64,000 nt of DNA from NCBI RefSeq assembly GCF_000178475.1, contig NZ_ADNY01000013.1, positions 123,106-187,105 of the forward strand. The letters run 5' to 3'. Below the pieces are notes generated by a model, which saw only the letters and a program-made list of their open reading frames with translations, was not told the origin of the DNA and did no database searches. This DNA is from Lactobacillus amylolyticus DSM 11664 (lineage in GTDB: Bacteria; Bacillota; Bacilli; Lactobacillales; Lactobacillaceae). Below, piece by piece: positions 44,809 through 53,354 of this stretch. Position 1 is the stretch's first letter, and each line of letters begins with the position of its first letter. The position numbers and the translations under genes were made by a program.

Positions 44809-45618
44809 ATGAAAAAAATTCCATTCAAAGCTGTTGCTGTCGACATGGATGGTACTTTTGTTAACTCGCAAAATACTTATGATCGTCAGCGTTTTCGCCG
44901 CGTCTTGGATAAATTGCATGAACACGATATTCATTTTATCGTCGCCAGTGGTCGTCCGTTAATCAGACTAGAAAAGGATTTTGCTGGTTTTATGGATAAA
45001 ATCGATGTTATCAGTGACAATGGTGCCATTTTAGTTCGTGATAAAAAGATTATCAACACGCATTATTTTACACACCAAACAACGCTTAAGCTTTTACGCT
45101 ACATTTTAAGCAAGCATCCCAATTCATCAGTTATTGCTTGTGGTTTGAGCAATAGTTATGTTTTAGCCAATTCATCGGTTAATTTCAAAAAATTTATGAA
45201 CTATTACTACTACAATTATTTAACAATCAACAGCATTGATGAAATTCCAGTTAATGATCCTATCGATAAAATAACCTTGTGGACCGATGCAACTCCTGAA
45301 GAAATTGAAAGTGAGTTTAATACAGATTACACCGAACAAGTTCATGCCACTTCTAGTGGCTTTAATTGTATAGATATTATCAATCATGGCGTAAACAAAG
45401 CGAGCGGCATTAAATATTTTTTGCGTTACTTTAAAATCAACCCATCAGAACTGATCGCCTTTGGCGATGGGATGAATGATTCAGAAATGTTGCAACTAGC
45501 TGGATACAGTTACGCGATGGAAAATGCTGATCCTGAATTAAAAAAGATCGCCAAGTATGAAGCTCCAAGCAATAATGAAAATGGGGTTCTTAAAGTGCTG
45601 GAAAGCTACTTGAATTAA
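44809..45618 (+). CDS. HAD-superfamily Cof-type sugar phosphatase
   Basis: A 269-residue phosphatase of the Cof/YidA type. The nucleophile motif VDMDGTFVN lies at residues 12-20, motif II at FIVASGRPL near 46 and motif IV in FGDGMNDSEML near 219, with a C2-type cap between. Such enzymes dephosphorylate sugar phosphates or cofactors such as pyridoxal phosphate; the substrate is unknown. A GAAAGG Shine-Dalgarno precedes the ATG, and a terminator follows. Confidence 0.92.
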   Translation: MKKIPFKAVAVDMDGTFVNSQNTYDRQRFRRVLDKLHEHDIHFIVASGRPLIRLEKDFAGFMDKIDVISDNGAILVRDKKIINTHYFTHQTTLKLLRYILSKHPNSSVIACGLSNSYVLANSSVNFKKFMNYYYYNYLTINSIDEIPVNDPIDKITLWTDATPEEIESEFNTDYTEQVHATSSGFNCIDIINHGVNKASGIKYFLRYFKINPSELIAFGDGMNDSEMLQLAGYSYAMENADPELKKIAKYEAPSNNENGVLKVLESYLN

Positions 45619-45637
45619 TTAAACATTTTTTGAAAAA

Positions 45638-45669
45638 CAAAAAGCTCTCGGAAAATCCGAGAGCTTTTA
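45638..45669. terminator. Bidirectional terminator between the HAD gene and fba
   Basis: AAAGCTCTCGG pairs with CCGAGAGCTTT around AAAAT, with A- and T-runs on either side. It serves the convergent HAD phosphatase and fba genes. Confidence 0.88.
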
Positions 45670-45686
45670 ATTTCAGAATAATTAAA

Positions 45687-46601
45687 TTATTCTTCGTTTA
45701 ATGAAGCACGGTCAAATGATGCATCCTTAAGTTCATCATCAATTGACTTAGTACCTAACCAGCTAATCATTTCCTTCATAGCTGCAGTGATAGCTTCAGT
45801 ACCTGGCAACAACAACTTACGTGGGTCGTAACCCTTGTTAGCAGTGTCCAAGTCCTTCTTGTCTTCGATGTACTTACGAGTTGCTTTTTGGAATGCTAAT
45901 TGGAATTCAGTGTTGATGTTAACCTTAGCAATACCAAGTGAAATAGCCTTCTTAACTTGGTCTTCAGGAATACCTGAACCACCGTGCAATACCAATGGAA
46001 CTGGTACAGCGTCAGCAATTTCTTTCAAACGGTCAAAGTTAAGGCCTTTCCAACCTTCTGGGTATACACCGTGGATGTTACCAATACCACAAGCAAGCTT
46101 GTCAACACCAGCCTTGTAGAAGGTAATAGCGTCTTCAACAGATGCTAATTCACCACCATCGGCACCTTGGTTTTCACCAATCTTACCAATTTCAGCTTCA
46201 ACAGAAATACCACGTTCGTGAGCCAACTTGATGATTTCCTTAGTCTTAGCTAAGTTTTCTTCTACTGGAAGTGCGTGACCATCAAACATAACTGATGAGT
46301 AGCCAAGTGCGATACATTCCTTAGCTGATTCATAGTCACCGTGGTCCAAGTTTAAGATAACTGGAACTGAAATGTTCATTGAGTCTATCTGGTCAGCTAC
46401 CATGTCCTTAACGAACTTGTAGCCACCCATGTACTTAGCAGCACCAGTTGAAACTTGAATCAACAATGGAGTTCTAGTTTCTTCAGCAGCACGTAATTCT
46501 GCACGAGTCCATTCCAAGTTGTTAGTGTTGTAAGCACCTACAGCATAATGTTCTCTACGAGCATCTTTAAAGATTTGATTACCGTTATCAAAATAAGCCA
46601 T
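45687..46601 (-). CDS. fba: Class II fructose-bisphosphate aldolase
   Basis: The glycolytic zinc aldolase that cleaves fructose 1,6-bisphosphate. The 304-residue protein has the zinc and catalytic motif NLDHGDYESAKECI near 83, HGVYPEGWKG, and HGGSGIPEDQVKKAI near 209 with the second metal-binding His. Strong codon bias toward preferred codons indicates high expression. A canonical AGGAGG Shine-Dalgarno and a good promoter precede the ATG. It could formally be a tagatose-bisphosphate aldolase of the same fold, but the single isolated gene and codon bias favour glycolytic Fba. Confidence 0.95.
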   Translation of the reverse strand: MAYFDNGNQIFKDARREHYAVGAYNTNNLEWTRAELRAAEETRTPLLIQVSTGAAKYMGGYKFVKDMVADQIDSMNISVPVILNLDHGDYESAKECIALGYSSVMFDGHALPVEENLAKTKEIIKLAHERGISVEAEIGKIGENQGADGGELASVEDAITFYKAGVDKLACGIGNIHGVYPEGWKGLNFDRLKEIADAVPVPLVLHGGSGIPEDQVKKAISLGIAKVNINTEFQLAFQKATRKYIEDKKDLDTANKGYDPRKLLLPGTEAITAAMKEMISWLGTKSIDDELKDASFDRASLNEE

Positions 46602-46633
46602 TAAAAAATACCTCCTAAATCATTTACAAGTTT

Positions 46634-46662
46634 ATTGTACCCTTTTATGAACTTTTGAACAA
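46634..46662 (-). promoter_or_regulatory. fba promoter
   Basis: On the minus strand TTGTTC (46657-46662) and TACAAT (46634-46639) are spaced by 17 bases, 32 bases before the fba ATG. This fits the high expression implied by codon use. Confidence 0.65.
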
Positions 46663-46710
46663 TCTTTCCGTTTAGATGTAAGCGCTATTTTAAAATTTTC
46701 ATTAGCAAAA

Positions 46711-48396
46711 TTACATTTCCTTAGGAGCATTTACTCCCAAGAGTCTAAGTGCTTCTGTTAAAACAATTGATGTTGCTTGAACCAGAGCCAAACGAGCGCC
46801 AATTTGATTATCATCCGTTAAAATTTTCACATTAGCATAGTACTTGTTAAACTTCTTAGCCAAGTCTAGTGCGTATTTAGCAATAACTGATGGTTCAAAC
46901 TTATCAGCACTTCTAGCGATAATTCTTGGGAAATCAGCTAGATCCTTAGCAACAGCAAATGACCATTCATCATCAAGAGCCAAGTCATTATCGGCAGGCT
47001 TCTTGCCCACCTTAGATGCTTTTCTTAAAACACTTTGTGCACGCGCATTGGTGTATTGAACGTAAGGACCGGTATCTCCTTCAAAACGAACAACTTCTTC
47101 CAAATTAAAGTCAAAGTTGTCAAGACGGTCATTCTTTAAGTCGTGGAAGACAACAGCACCTACACCAACATCATGAGCAACTTGATCTTGATTTGCCAAA
47201 TCTGGGTTCTTTTCTTGAATTTGTTTTTTAGCAAGCGATACGGCATCCTTTAAAACTTGATCTAGGAAAACCACATTTCCTTTACGAGTTGATAGTTTCT
47301 TGCCGCCTTGGGTAATTAAGCCGAATGAAACATGGTGAATATCATCTGCCCAGTCATAGCCCATCTTCTTAAGCACAGTTTTTAGTTCAACGAAGTGTTG
47401 GGCTTGTTCATTACCTACAACGTAAAGCATCTTAACAAAGTTGTAGTGCTTCATCCGCCATTCAGCTGCAGCCAAATCACGAGTCAAATAAATTGAAGTA
47501 CCATCTGATTTAACAATAATTGCTGGGTTTTCATCAGGACCCATATCAACAACTTGTGCACCACGAGATTCGTGAAGCAAGCCTTTGTCCCTCAATTCAT
47601 CAATCACTGGTTGCATCTTATCGTTAAAGAATGCTTCACCATTATAGGAATCAAAAGTTACGCCTAATTCATTGTAAATACGCTTGAAGTCTTTAAGAGA
47701 AACTTCACGGAACCATTTCCATAATTTAACTGCTTCTGGATCGCCATCTTCAAGCTTCTTAAACCATTCACGGCCTTCATCATCAAGTTCAGGATTCTTT
47801 TCTGCTTCTTTATGGAAACGAACGTAGTAGTGGAAAAGATTCATAATTGGATCTTTCTTAACGTCTTCTTCATTGCCCCAGTGCTTGTAAGCTGCGATCA
47901 GTTTACCAAATTGGGTACCGTAGTCACCAAGATAGTTGATCTTAATTGGCGTATAACCAACCTTTTCCATAGTATTAGCAATTGAATTGCCGATTACTGT
48001 TGAACGAAGGTGACCCATCGACATTGGCTTAGCAATGTTAGGACTGGACATATCAATTGGGACATTGCCCTTGCCCAATTCTTGATCGCCATAATGCTCG
48101 CCTTTATCTAAAACATCCTTCAAAGTTGAAGAAATAAGCTTGCCGTGATCAATACTAAAGTTAACGTAAGGACCAACTGCTTGGATACTGGCAAAATTTT
48201 CGCTACTTAAATTTTCAGCAATTGATTTAGCAATTTCGGCTGGATTTTTATGCATTGTCTTTGCCAAAATAAAGCAAGGGAAAGCATAATCACCCATTTT
48301 GGCATTCTTTGGACGTTCAATTAAGTCATTGATTTTTTCTTTTGGCAGATCAATTTGACTTGCAATCAATTCAACTACTTCATTTTTAAAGTCCAT
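46711..48396 (-). CDS. argS: Arginyl-tRNA synthetase
   Basis: A 561-residue class I aminoacyl-tRNA synthetase. SPNIAKPMSMGHLRSTVIGNS near 119-139 includes the HIGH-type motif, and GGKKLSTRKGNVVFLD near 366 the KMSKS-equivalent; the C-terminal DALR anticodon-binding domain ends RLLGVNAPKEM. It is preceded by a T-box leader, so expression should rise when tRNA-Arg is uncharged. Confidence 0.97.
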   Translation of the reverse strand: MDFKNEVVELIASQIDLPKEKINDLIERPKNAKMGDYAFPCFILAKTMHKNPAEIAKSIAENLSSENFASIQAVGPYVNFSIDHGKLISSTLKDVLDKGEHYGDQELGKGNVPIDMSSPNIAKPMSMGHLRSTVIGNSIANTMEKVGYTPIKINYLGDYGTQFGKLIAAYKHWGNEEDVKKDPIMNLFHYYVRFHKEAEKNPELDDEGREWFKKLEDGDPEAVKLWKWFREVSLKDFKRIYNELGVTFDSYNGEAFFNDKMQPVIDELRDKGLLHESRGAQVVDMGPDENPAIIVKSDGTSIYLTRDLAAAEWRMKHYNFVKMLYVVGNEQAQHFVELKTVLKKMGYDWADDIHHVSFGLITQGGKKLSTRKGNVVFLDQVLKDAVSLAKKQIQEKNPDLANQDQVAHDVGVGAVVFHDLKNDRLDNFDFNLEEVVRFEGDTGPYVQYTNARAQSVLRKASKVGKKPADNDLALDDEWSFAVAKDLADFPRIIARSADKFEPSVIAKYALDLAKKFNKYYANVKILTDDNQIGARLALVQATSIVLTEALRLLGVNAPKEM

Positions 48397-48409
48397 TCTT
48401 TTCTCCTTT

Positions 48410-48600
48410 ACAAAAAAGGTCTCTTCCTACCGATTGTAGAAGGAGACGAGCTATTACCCGCGGTACCACTCTATTTGATGAAGTTCATCCGCTCATTTAT
48501 TTATCATATTTTAAAAGCTAGCCACGCCTTCACCATTATTTCTATCTGACTTGCACCGTCTCAGATTCGCTGAAAAGAAAATAAATAGCTACTACTGCTA
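48410..48600 (-). promoter_or_regulatory. T-box leader of argS
   Basis: The minus strand carries the T-box core GTGGTACCGCGGG (about 48458-48470). A perfect terminator stem follows (GTCTCCTTCTAC with GTAGGAAGAGAC, T-run at 48411-48416), just before argS. The upstream part to about 48600 holds the stem I region. T-boxes pair with uncharged tRNA to prevent termination; the specifier is expected to be an Arg codon but I could not fix it. Confidence 0.85.
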
Positions 48601-48645
48601 CTTTGTTAACAGTATGGTTATAACAGAATTTATTTCAAAGCGCTA

Positions 48646-49281
48646 CTATTCATCTTTAATTATTACTTTTGTACCGGCTGGAATATTTTTCATAATCCAT
48701 TTTGAATCGGGCAAACTTAAACGAATGCAGCCATGAGAACCCTGAGTTTTCCCTAATTTTGCCGCTTCAGTTAGATTATATTTGCCGTTTGCCTTTGTAG
48801 GAACTGAGTGAAAAAGGTAAACATTTTTCTTGTCCCAACTAGTCCAGTAGTTTGCTCCTTCTTTTAATTTGTGATTGAAAAAGGTGTCGCCCCGTTCATA
48901 GCGTACATAATATGTCCCAGTTGGAGTATCGAACTTACCATTATGATAAATTCCGGCCGAAGAGAGCATAGTATAAACCCTTTTGCCATTTTTAATTATA
49001 TAAACTCGATTGCCTTTTAAAGAGACTTTGATTACCAAACCTTTTTTGCTTGTAATTTTCGGATAAGCTTTTGTTTCGCTCTTTAATTTCCAAGTACCTT
49101 CAGATCGCAAATCTTTTGGATCCTTATAAGGTCTTGCAGCTTCAGCAGCCGAAACTTTTTTCACTTTTTGCGTTTCTTTTGGCTTACTGCTTTGACTCGG
49201 AGCTTCTTTTGGAATACAAAGCTTAGCTAGGCCAATTGCACAGAGAACCAATACAATCGCTAATAATATTCTCTTTTTCAT
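48646..49281 (-). CDS. L,D-transpeptidase (YkuD domain)
   Basis: A 211-residue secreted or membrane-anchored protein. After a signal-anchor (ILLAIVLVLCAIGLAKL) and a Ser/Lys linker, the YkuD domain shows TPTGTYYVRYERGDTFFN and the catalytic SHGCIRLSLPD near 180, whose Cys attacks the peptidoglycan stem. It would form 3-3 cross-links or anchor surface proteins. It lies 16 bases downstream of nnrD on the same strand and just upstream of the argS T-box leader. Confidence 0.9.
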   Translation of the reverse strand: MKKRILLAIVLVLCAIGLAKLCIPKEAPSQSSKPKETQKVKKVSAAEAARPYKDPKDLRSEGTWKLKSETKAYPKITSKKGLVIKVSLKGNRVYIIKNGKRVYTMLSSAGIYHNGKFDTPTGTYYVRYERGDTFFNHKLKEGANYWTSWDKKNVYLFHSVPTKANGKYNLTEAAKLGKTQGSHGCIRLSLPDSKWIMKNIPAGTKVIIKDE

Positions 49282-49297
49282 CTACTCTAACGTCTCA

Positions 49298-50155
49298 CTA
49301 ATCTTGCTCTGCATATTTTTTCATCAACTTAGGCAGCAACTGAGAGATCTGTGTTGGCTTAACTAAATAGTGATCGCGATACAAGACATCCCCAGCTAAG
49401 GAATGCAAATACACTGCTGCTAAAATATTATCAGCTTGAAAGCCAAATTGAGCAATAAAGCCGCCGATAATTCCAGCTAATGTATCACCCATGCCGCCAG
49501 TCGCCATTCCAGGATTGCCAGTTGGATTAACAAAAATTTTACCATCTTCGGTATAAATATGGGTATGATTTGATTTTAAAACCAAAGTAGTATTGCCTAC
49601 TGAATTTAACTGCTTAAGGGCGGTTAAATTGGCACTATCAGTTTGAAAAGGAATGTTTATCTGACTGAGTCTTTGCCATTCCATTTGATGAGGCGTTAAA
49701 ATCAGATGCCCTGCTTTGCCAGGCAGTAGTGTTTTATCGTTGCTGATCAGATCGAGCGCACTAGCATCTAACACGACTGTTTGCTGTGCTGCAACGTTAG
49801 CCTTTAGCATCTGCATAATTTGCAGGGCCACTCTGCTGCTGCCAAGACCGGGCCCACAAACAATGACATCCATCTTTTTAATTAATTCTGGCAAGTTGCG
49901 ATCCTGCCAGTCGATGTACATTGCTTCAGGATCTCTTGCATGAAGCGCAGTCAAATTGATCGAACGGGTAGCAACGGCAGTTAAGCCGGCTCCAGCGTTA
50001 ATCGCACCTTCTGTTGCCATAATTATTGCGCCACCATAATTTTCACTGCCGCCAATTAAAAGAATCCGACCAAATTTTCCTTTGTAGGAATTGCTAGGAC
50101 GAGTTTTAATAACTTTTTTAAGAATATCTTCTTTGATTTCTTGTGTTTGCGTCAT
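49298..50155 (-). CDS. nnrD: ADP-dependent (S)-NAD(P)H-hydrate dehydratase
   Basis: A 285-residue ribokinase-like enzyme that repairs hydrated NAD(P)H. It shows KGKFGRILLIGGSENYGGAIIMA near 24, CGPGLGSSRVAL near 103, and the C-terminal GNPGMATGGMGDTLAGIIGGF near 214 that forms the ATP/ADP site. Only the dehydratase domain is present, without the epimerase domain found in fused forms. Its ATG directly follows the dacA stop codon, so the two are probably co-translated. Confidence 0.93.
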   Translation of the reverse strand: MTQTQEIKEDILKKVIKTRPSNSYKGKFGRILLIGGSENYGGAIIMATEGAINAGAGLTAVATRSINLTALHARDPEAMYIDWQDRNLPELIKKMDVIVCGPGLGSSRVALQIMQMLKANVAAQQTVVLDASALDLISNDKTLLPGKAGHLILTPHQMEWQRLSQINIPFQTDSANLTALKQLNSVGNTTLVLKSNHTHIYTEDGKIFVNPTGNPGMATGGMGDTLAGIIGGFIAQFGFQADNILAAVYLHSLAGDVLYRDHYLVKPTQISQLLPKLMKKYAEQD

Positions 50156-51454
50156 TTATCTCGCCCCGGTAATCCAACGCCAAATTCTAACAAAAATATT
50201 AACCTTGCCATTGCTTTGCAAAGATTTAGCGGCAACCTTCATTCCGTTCGGCTGCTTTAAAGAAACTAATTGTTCCTTGCCTGATTTAAATTCGTAGTCA
50301 GTCACTGTTTGCCCTTTAGTAACAGGCGCATTAACAGTTTTCTTAGTTAAGGATGCACTAATCTTGCTGCCATCTACGGGATCCCAGATCGTAGTTTTGC
50401 TCTTTAAGCCAACGTTTGTCGTTAACTGATCACCATCGGTAACACTAACTGCTTTAGCCTGGTTAAAGGTAGTACCAGCATTCATGATTACTGGCGTATA
50501 TTTGCTGAAAATCCAGTTCATCAGCTTTTTGGTTTGTACGAATCTGGAAGGATCTGTCCCGTCTTGGTGACGTGCACCCATGACAACGGTAATGATTCTT
50601 GAGCCGTTTTTCTTAATAGTTCCGATAAAACATGCTCCTGCCGCATCAGTAGTACCCGTCTTAAGGCCATCGACCTTTAAATTGGCGTCATATTGTGATA
50701 ATCCCTTTAACATCCAGTTAAAGTTCTCCATTTGAGTAGTTTTGCCTTGATCTTTAAATGCAAGTTTGGCAATTGAAGTTGTCTTTAAAACTGCTGGGAA
50801 ATCGTTAATTAATCGTTGTCCAATAATAGCCATATCTTTGGCAGACATTGTATTTTCTGCATTCTTGCTTACGCCAGGATAGGCATCGCTGCCCAAGTTG
50901 CCATTAGGCAAACCACAGACGGTGTAAATTTTGGCATCATTGATGCCCCACTTTTTAACTTGGGCCCGCATTTTTTTGACAAATGCAACTTGAGAACCAG
51001 AAACTGCTTGGGCCAAACACATAGCCGCACCATTAGCAGATTCAATTAAAGTAGCCTGATAAAGCTGCTTGATGGTATATGAATGGCCCTTCTTTAATGG
51101 TACATTTGAATATTCTGAATTATTAGCAACCTTGACAATAGTTGCAGTTGGCTTAACCTTGGTTGTCCAAGAAATCTGCTTGTTCTTAATGGCTTGCAAT
51201 GTTAAATAAACCGTAACTAATTTTGTCATTGAAGCAATAGGCAAAGTTTTGTCAGCATTTTTTGCATATAAAATTTGACCGGTCTTGCTATCAATTGCCA
51301 AAGCTGATTTAACATTTAAATTTAATTCGTCTTGACGATATGAACTAATCGTGCTGCTAGCATTAACAGGTGCAGCAAAGCCCATAAATGAACACAACGA
51401 AACGGCAGCGACAATAATCATCGCTGCTTTTTTAAAAATAAATTTTCTTCGCAT
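50156..51454 (-). CDS. dacA: D-alanyl-D-alanine carboxypeptidase (DacA/PBP5-type)
   Basis: A 432-residue low-molecular-weight penicillin-binding protein that removes the terminal D-Ala from peptidoglycan stems. It has a signal peptide ending near APVNA, the SxxK motif SMTK near 76, SAN near 138 and KTGT near 261, then a C-terminal beta domain and a basic amphipathic membrane-binding tail (VRIWRWITGAR). Start and length fit the family. It heads a dacA-nnrD-L,D-transpeptidase cluster of cell-wall genes. Confidence 0.95.
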   Translation of the reverse strand: MRRKFIFKKAAMIIVAAVSLCSFMGFAAPVNASSTISSYRQDELNLNVKSALAIDSKTGQILYAKNADKTLPIASMTKLVTVYLTLQAIKNKQISWTTKVKPTATIVKVANNSEYSNVPLKKGHSYTIKQLYQATLIESANGAAMCLAQAVSGSQVAFVKKMRAQVKKWGINDAKIYTVCGLPNGNLGSDAYPGVSKNAENTMSAKDMAIIGQRLINDFPAVLKTTSIAKLAFKDQGKTTQMENFNWMLKGLSQYDANLKVDGLKTGTTDAAGACFIGTIKKNGSRIITVVMGARHQDGTDPSRFVQTKKLMNWIFSKYTPVIMNAGTTFNQAKAVSVTDGDQLTTNVGLKSKTTIWDPVDGSKISASLTKKTVNAPVTKGQTVTDYEFKSGKEQLVSLKQPNGMKVAAKSLQSNGKVNIFVRIWRWITGAR

Positions 51455-51551
51455 AGAAACTTCCTTTGAAAGAATAAAATTTGATTTTTATATTTATGCT
51501 TACATTTTACCAAATATTTGGTATTATTAATCATGAGTTGAAAATAACTTT

Positions 51552-51635
51552 GCCCCGATGGCGGAATTGGCAGACGCGCAGCGTTCAGGTCGCTGTTCAG
51601 GTAACTGAGTGAAAGTTCGAATCTTTTTCGGGGCA
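51552..51635 (+). tRNA. tRNA-Leu(CAG)
   Basis: GCCCCGA pairs with TCGGGGC at the acceptor. The anticodon stem CAGCG/CGCTG encloses loop TTCAGGT with anticodon CAG, and a long class II variable arm follows, as expected for Leu. The T-stem (GAAAG/CTTTT) is slightly imperfect. It is followed by a terminator. Confidence 0.95.
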
Positions 51636-51642
51636 TTTAATA

Positions 51643-51670
51643 AAACTAGTCCCGCGAGGGCTAGTTTTTT
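51643..51670 (+). terminator. Terminator after tRNA-Leu
   Basis: AACTAGTCCC pairs with GGGCTAGTT around CGCGA, followed by TTTT. It lies eight bases past the tRNA end. Confidence 0.85.
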
Positions 51671-51723
51671 CTTTTGCATTATACAATATTATATAATTAG
51701 ACTATAAACATGAGGTGATTTTT

Positions 51724-51951
51724 ATGAAAAATAAATTGACCAAATCACGCAACAAGATCTTAGCTGGTGTTTTTGGCGGAATAGCTGAATACTTTGACAT
51801 TGATCCAGCTTGGGTACGGATCATTGGCGCAGCTGTGATAATTTTCACTGGCTTTTTCCCAGGAACTTTGCTTTACTTGATCGCCGCTCTAGTAATGCCT
51901 GATCCGACTGGACGAACAAATTCAATAGATGGAGATTTCAAGAAAAATTAG
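51724..51951 (+). CDS. PspC-domain membrane protein
   Basis: A 75-residue protein with the PspC pattern: KNKLTKSRNKILAGVFGGIAEYF at the N-terminus, then a hydrophobic segment (IIGAAVIIFTGFFPGTLLYLIAALVMP). PspC proteins are linked to membrane-stress responses; the role in lactobacilli is not defined. A GAGGTGA Shine-Dalgarno selects the ATG at 51724 over a GTG nine bases upstream. Confidence 0.88.
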   Translation: MKNKLTKSRNKILAGVFGGIAEYFDIDPAWVRIIGAAVIIFTGFFPGTLLYLIAALVMPDPTGRTNSIDGDFKKN

Positions 51952-51954
51952 ACA

Positions 51955-51987
51955 AAAAAAGAAGCCCTCACTTGAGTGTTTCTTTTT
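51955..51987. terminator. Bidirectional terminator between pspC and the surface protein gene
   Basis: AAAAGAAGCCCTCA pairs with TGAGTGTTTCTTTT with one mismatch and G-T pairs; A- and T-runs flank it. It serves the convergent genes on both sides. Confidence 0.75.
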
Positions 51988-51995
51988 TATATTAA

Positions 51996-52835
51996 TTAGT
52001 TATTGCTGCTTGAACTTGCAGGAACAACGCCGATTGCTTTTAAAGCTGCCAAAGCTTGTGTTTGAAGTTGCTTTGCAGCATTGCATTTGCTGGTGTAAGT
52101 ACTTTGATCAAGGACTTGAGCACTTGCATCATCTAAAGTTACATCTGTTTGTTCCAACAAAACAGCAGTATTATTAGAAGTTACTGCGCAATAACCTGGA
52201 ATAGTTGAACCATTACTGCTTGTAAGGTAAATTGTGAACAAAACAGTTACAGGAGTTCCGCTAGCAAGCGTGTCAGAAGCAACTGACCACTTCTTGGTGC
52301 TGTCATTGTAGGTTAAGTAGTTTGCTGCAGTATTAACTTTACCAGTGTAAGTTTGTGGTGCAGCGGCAGTGATCTTAGAATTCCATTGATCAATTGTATC
52401 CTTAACCTTCTTTTGAGCTGCAGCTGCCTTTGCTTTTGCAGCCTTAGTCAATGAAGTCAAGGTTGGAACCTTCTTCTTGCCAGTTACCTTAGCGTAACTG
52501 GTTTTAACAGAATATCCACTATCAATTAAATAGTAGTTGGTCTTCTTATACTTAGTTGAATAAATAGCATTAACTTTGGTGGCACTAACAAATATTCTCT
52601 TGCTGTTAGTTACCTTGGTAATTTTACCACTTGTCTTGTTTACAGTTACTTTATATAAAACGGCACCCTTCTTAATCGTAATAACTGGGTATTTTGAACT
52701 AACTGTAGATTTGCTCTTCTTTGATTTTTTAGTAGCAGCTTGAGCTACAAGAGCATTATTGGCAACCAAACCAACTCCAGTACTTCCTAATAATGCGATT
52801 GCAGCAACAGCAGTAAATAACTTATTCTTCTTCAT
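51996..52835 (-). CDS. Secreted surface protein with S-layer-type N-terminus
   Basis: A 279-residue exported protein. The signal peptide (KLFTAVAAIALLGSTGVGLVANNALVAQAA) resembles those of lactobacillus S-layer and SLAP proteins. The mature part is Lys/Thr/Ser-rich, with a Tyr-rich SLAP-like stretch (VNAIYSTKYKKTNYYLIDSGYSV near 88) and an Ala/Lys helical segment near 135. The C-terminal half (about 165-279) has no recognised domain and contains two Cys residues that could form a disulphide. It is probably a cell-wall-associated protein; no LPxTG anchor is present. Confidence 0.75.
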   Translation of the reverse strand: MKKNKLFTAVAAIALLGSTGVGLVANNALVAQAATKKSKKSKSTVSSKYPVITIKKGAVLYKVTVNKTSGKITKVTNSKRIFVSATKVNAIYSTKYKKTNYYLIDSGYSVKTSYAKVTGKKKVPTLTSLTKAAKAKAAAAQKKVKDTIDQWNSKITAAAPQTYTGKVNTAANYLTYNDSTKKWSVASDTLASGTPVTVLFTIYLTSSNGSTIPGYCAVTSNNTAVLLEQTDVTLDDASAQVLDQSTYTSKCNAAKQLQTQALAALKAIGVVPASSSSNN

Positions 52836-53165
52836 CTTTTAACCTTCTCTATTTCTTAAACTCTGTTTTTATTTATTATAAACCTCTTAGCTATTTTGTG
52901 TTAGTTTTCTCTATCCACAGCTCATGAAACATTTTTAATATTTTATTTTTTAACTTAAAGATTGCTTATGTGTCTTATTTTTAGGTACTTATTTGGACTT
53001 TTACCTGCTTTTTGCATTAATCGGTTTCATTATCTTTAGGTCGGCTTTTATCATCTTTTTATAAATTACAGGCATGTGGAACTACTGATATTACAGTACT
53101 TCAGCTAGTTTTGCACAAAGGTCCTTTTTCTTTGCCTTACGCTATTTTTATTTATCACTTTATTA
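52836..53165. other. AT-rich spacer upstream of the surface protein gene
   Basis: No coding sequence is supported. The left end holds the promoter region and untranslated leader of the surface protein gene, read on the minus strand. The rest shows no repeat or RNA I recognise. It ends at the promoter of the candidate small RNA. Confidence 0.55.
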
Positions 53166-53193
53166 TTGCCATCAACCGTATTTAGAGTATGAT
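53166..53193 (+). promoter_or_regulatory. Promoter of the candidate small RNA
   Basis: TTGCCA (53166-53171) and TATGAT (53188-53193) are spaced by 16 bases on the plus strand. A transcript would start near 53200, exactly where a series of hairpins begins. Confidence 0.65.
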
Positions 53194-53199
53194 ATAAAT

Positions 53200-53314
53200 T
53201 GTAGGGGAGAAAACCTACAAAACAATTTCTTTACCTTATGGTGACTTTGAAATTGTTGTTTTGTATCTGTATTTTCATGGCCGCTAAGACAATGCTGATC
53301 TCTTAGCGGTTTTT
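53200..53314 (+). ncRNA. Candidate structured small RNA of about 115 bases
   Basis: Three stems follow a good promoter: GTAGG/CCTAC; a long stem of TACAAAACAATTTC with a bulged GAAATTGTTGTTTTGTA; and a terminator CCGCTAAGA/TCTTAGCGG with TTTTT. No known family is recognised (not 6S, tmRNA or SRP RNA). A 22-codon hydrophobic frame (53238-53306, MVTLKLLFCICIF) lies inside but lacks a nearby Shine-Dalgarno, so a type I toxin is possible but less likely. Confidence 0.6.
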
Positions 53315-53354
53315 GTGTACAAAAAAACTTGAGTAGATTACTGCTCAGGCTTTT

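Noticed and set aside
46677..46690. cre-like sequence TGTAAGCGCTATTT upstream of fba
   Set aside because: It fails the last two consensus positions and lies well upstream of the promoter, so I do not call a CcpA site.
53238..53306. Hydrophobic 22-residue peptide as a definite toxin gene
   Set aside because: There is no Shine-Dalgarno within range and the frame ends within the terminator stem; I keep it only as an alternative to a noncoding RNA.
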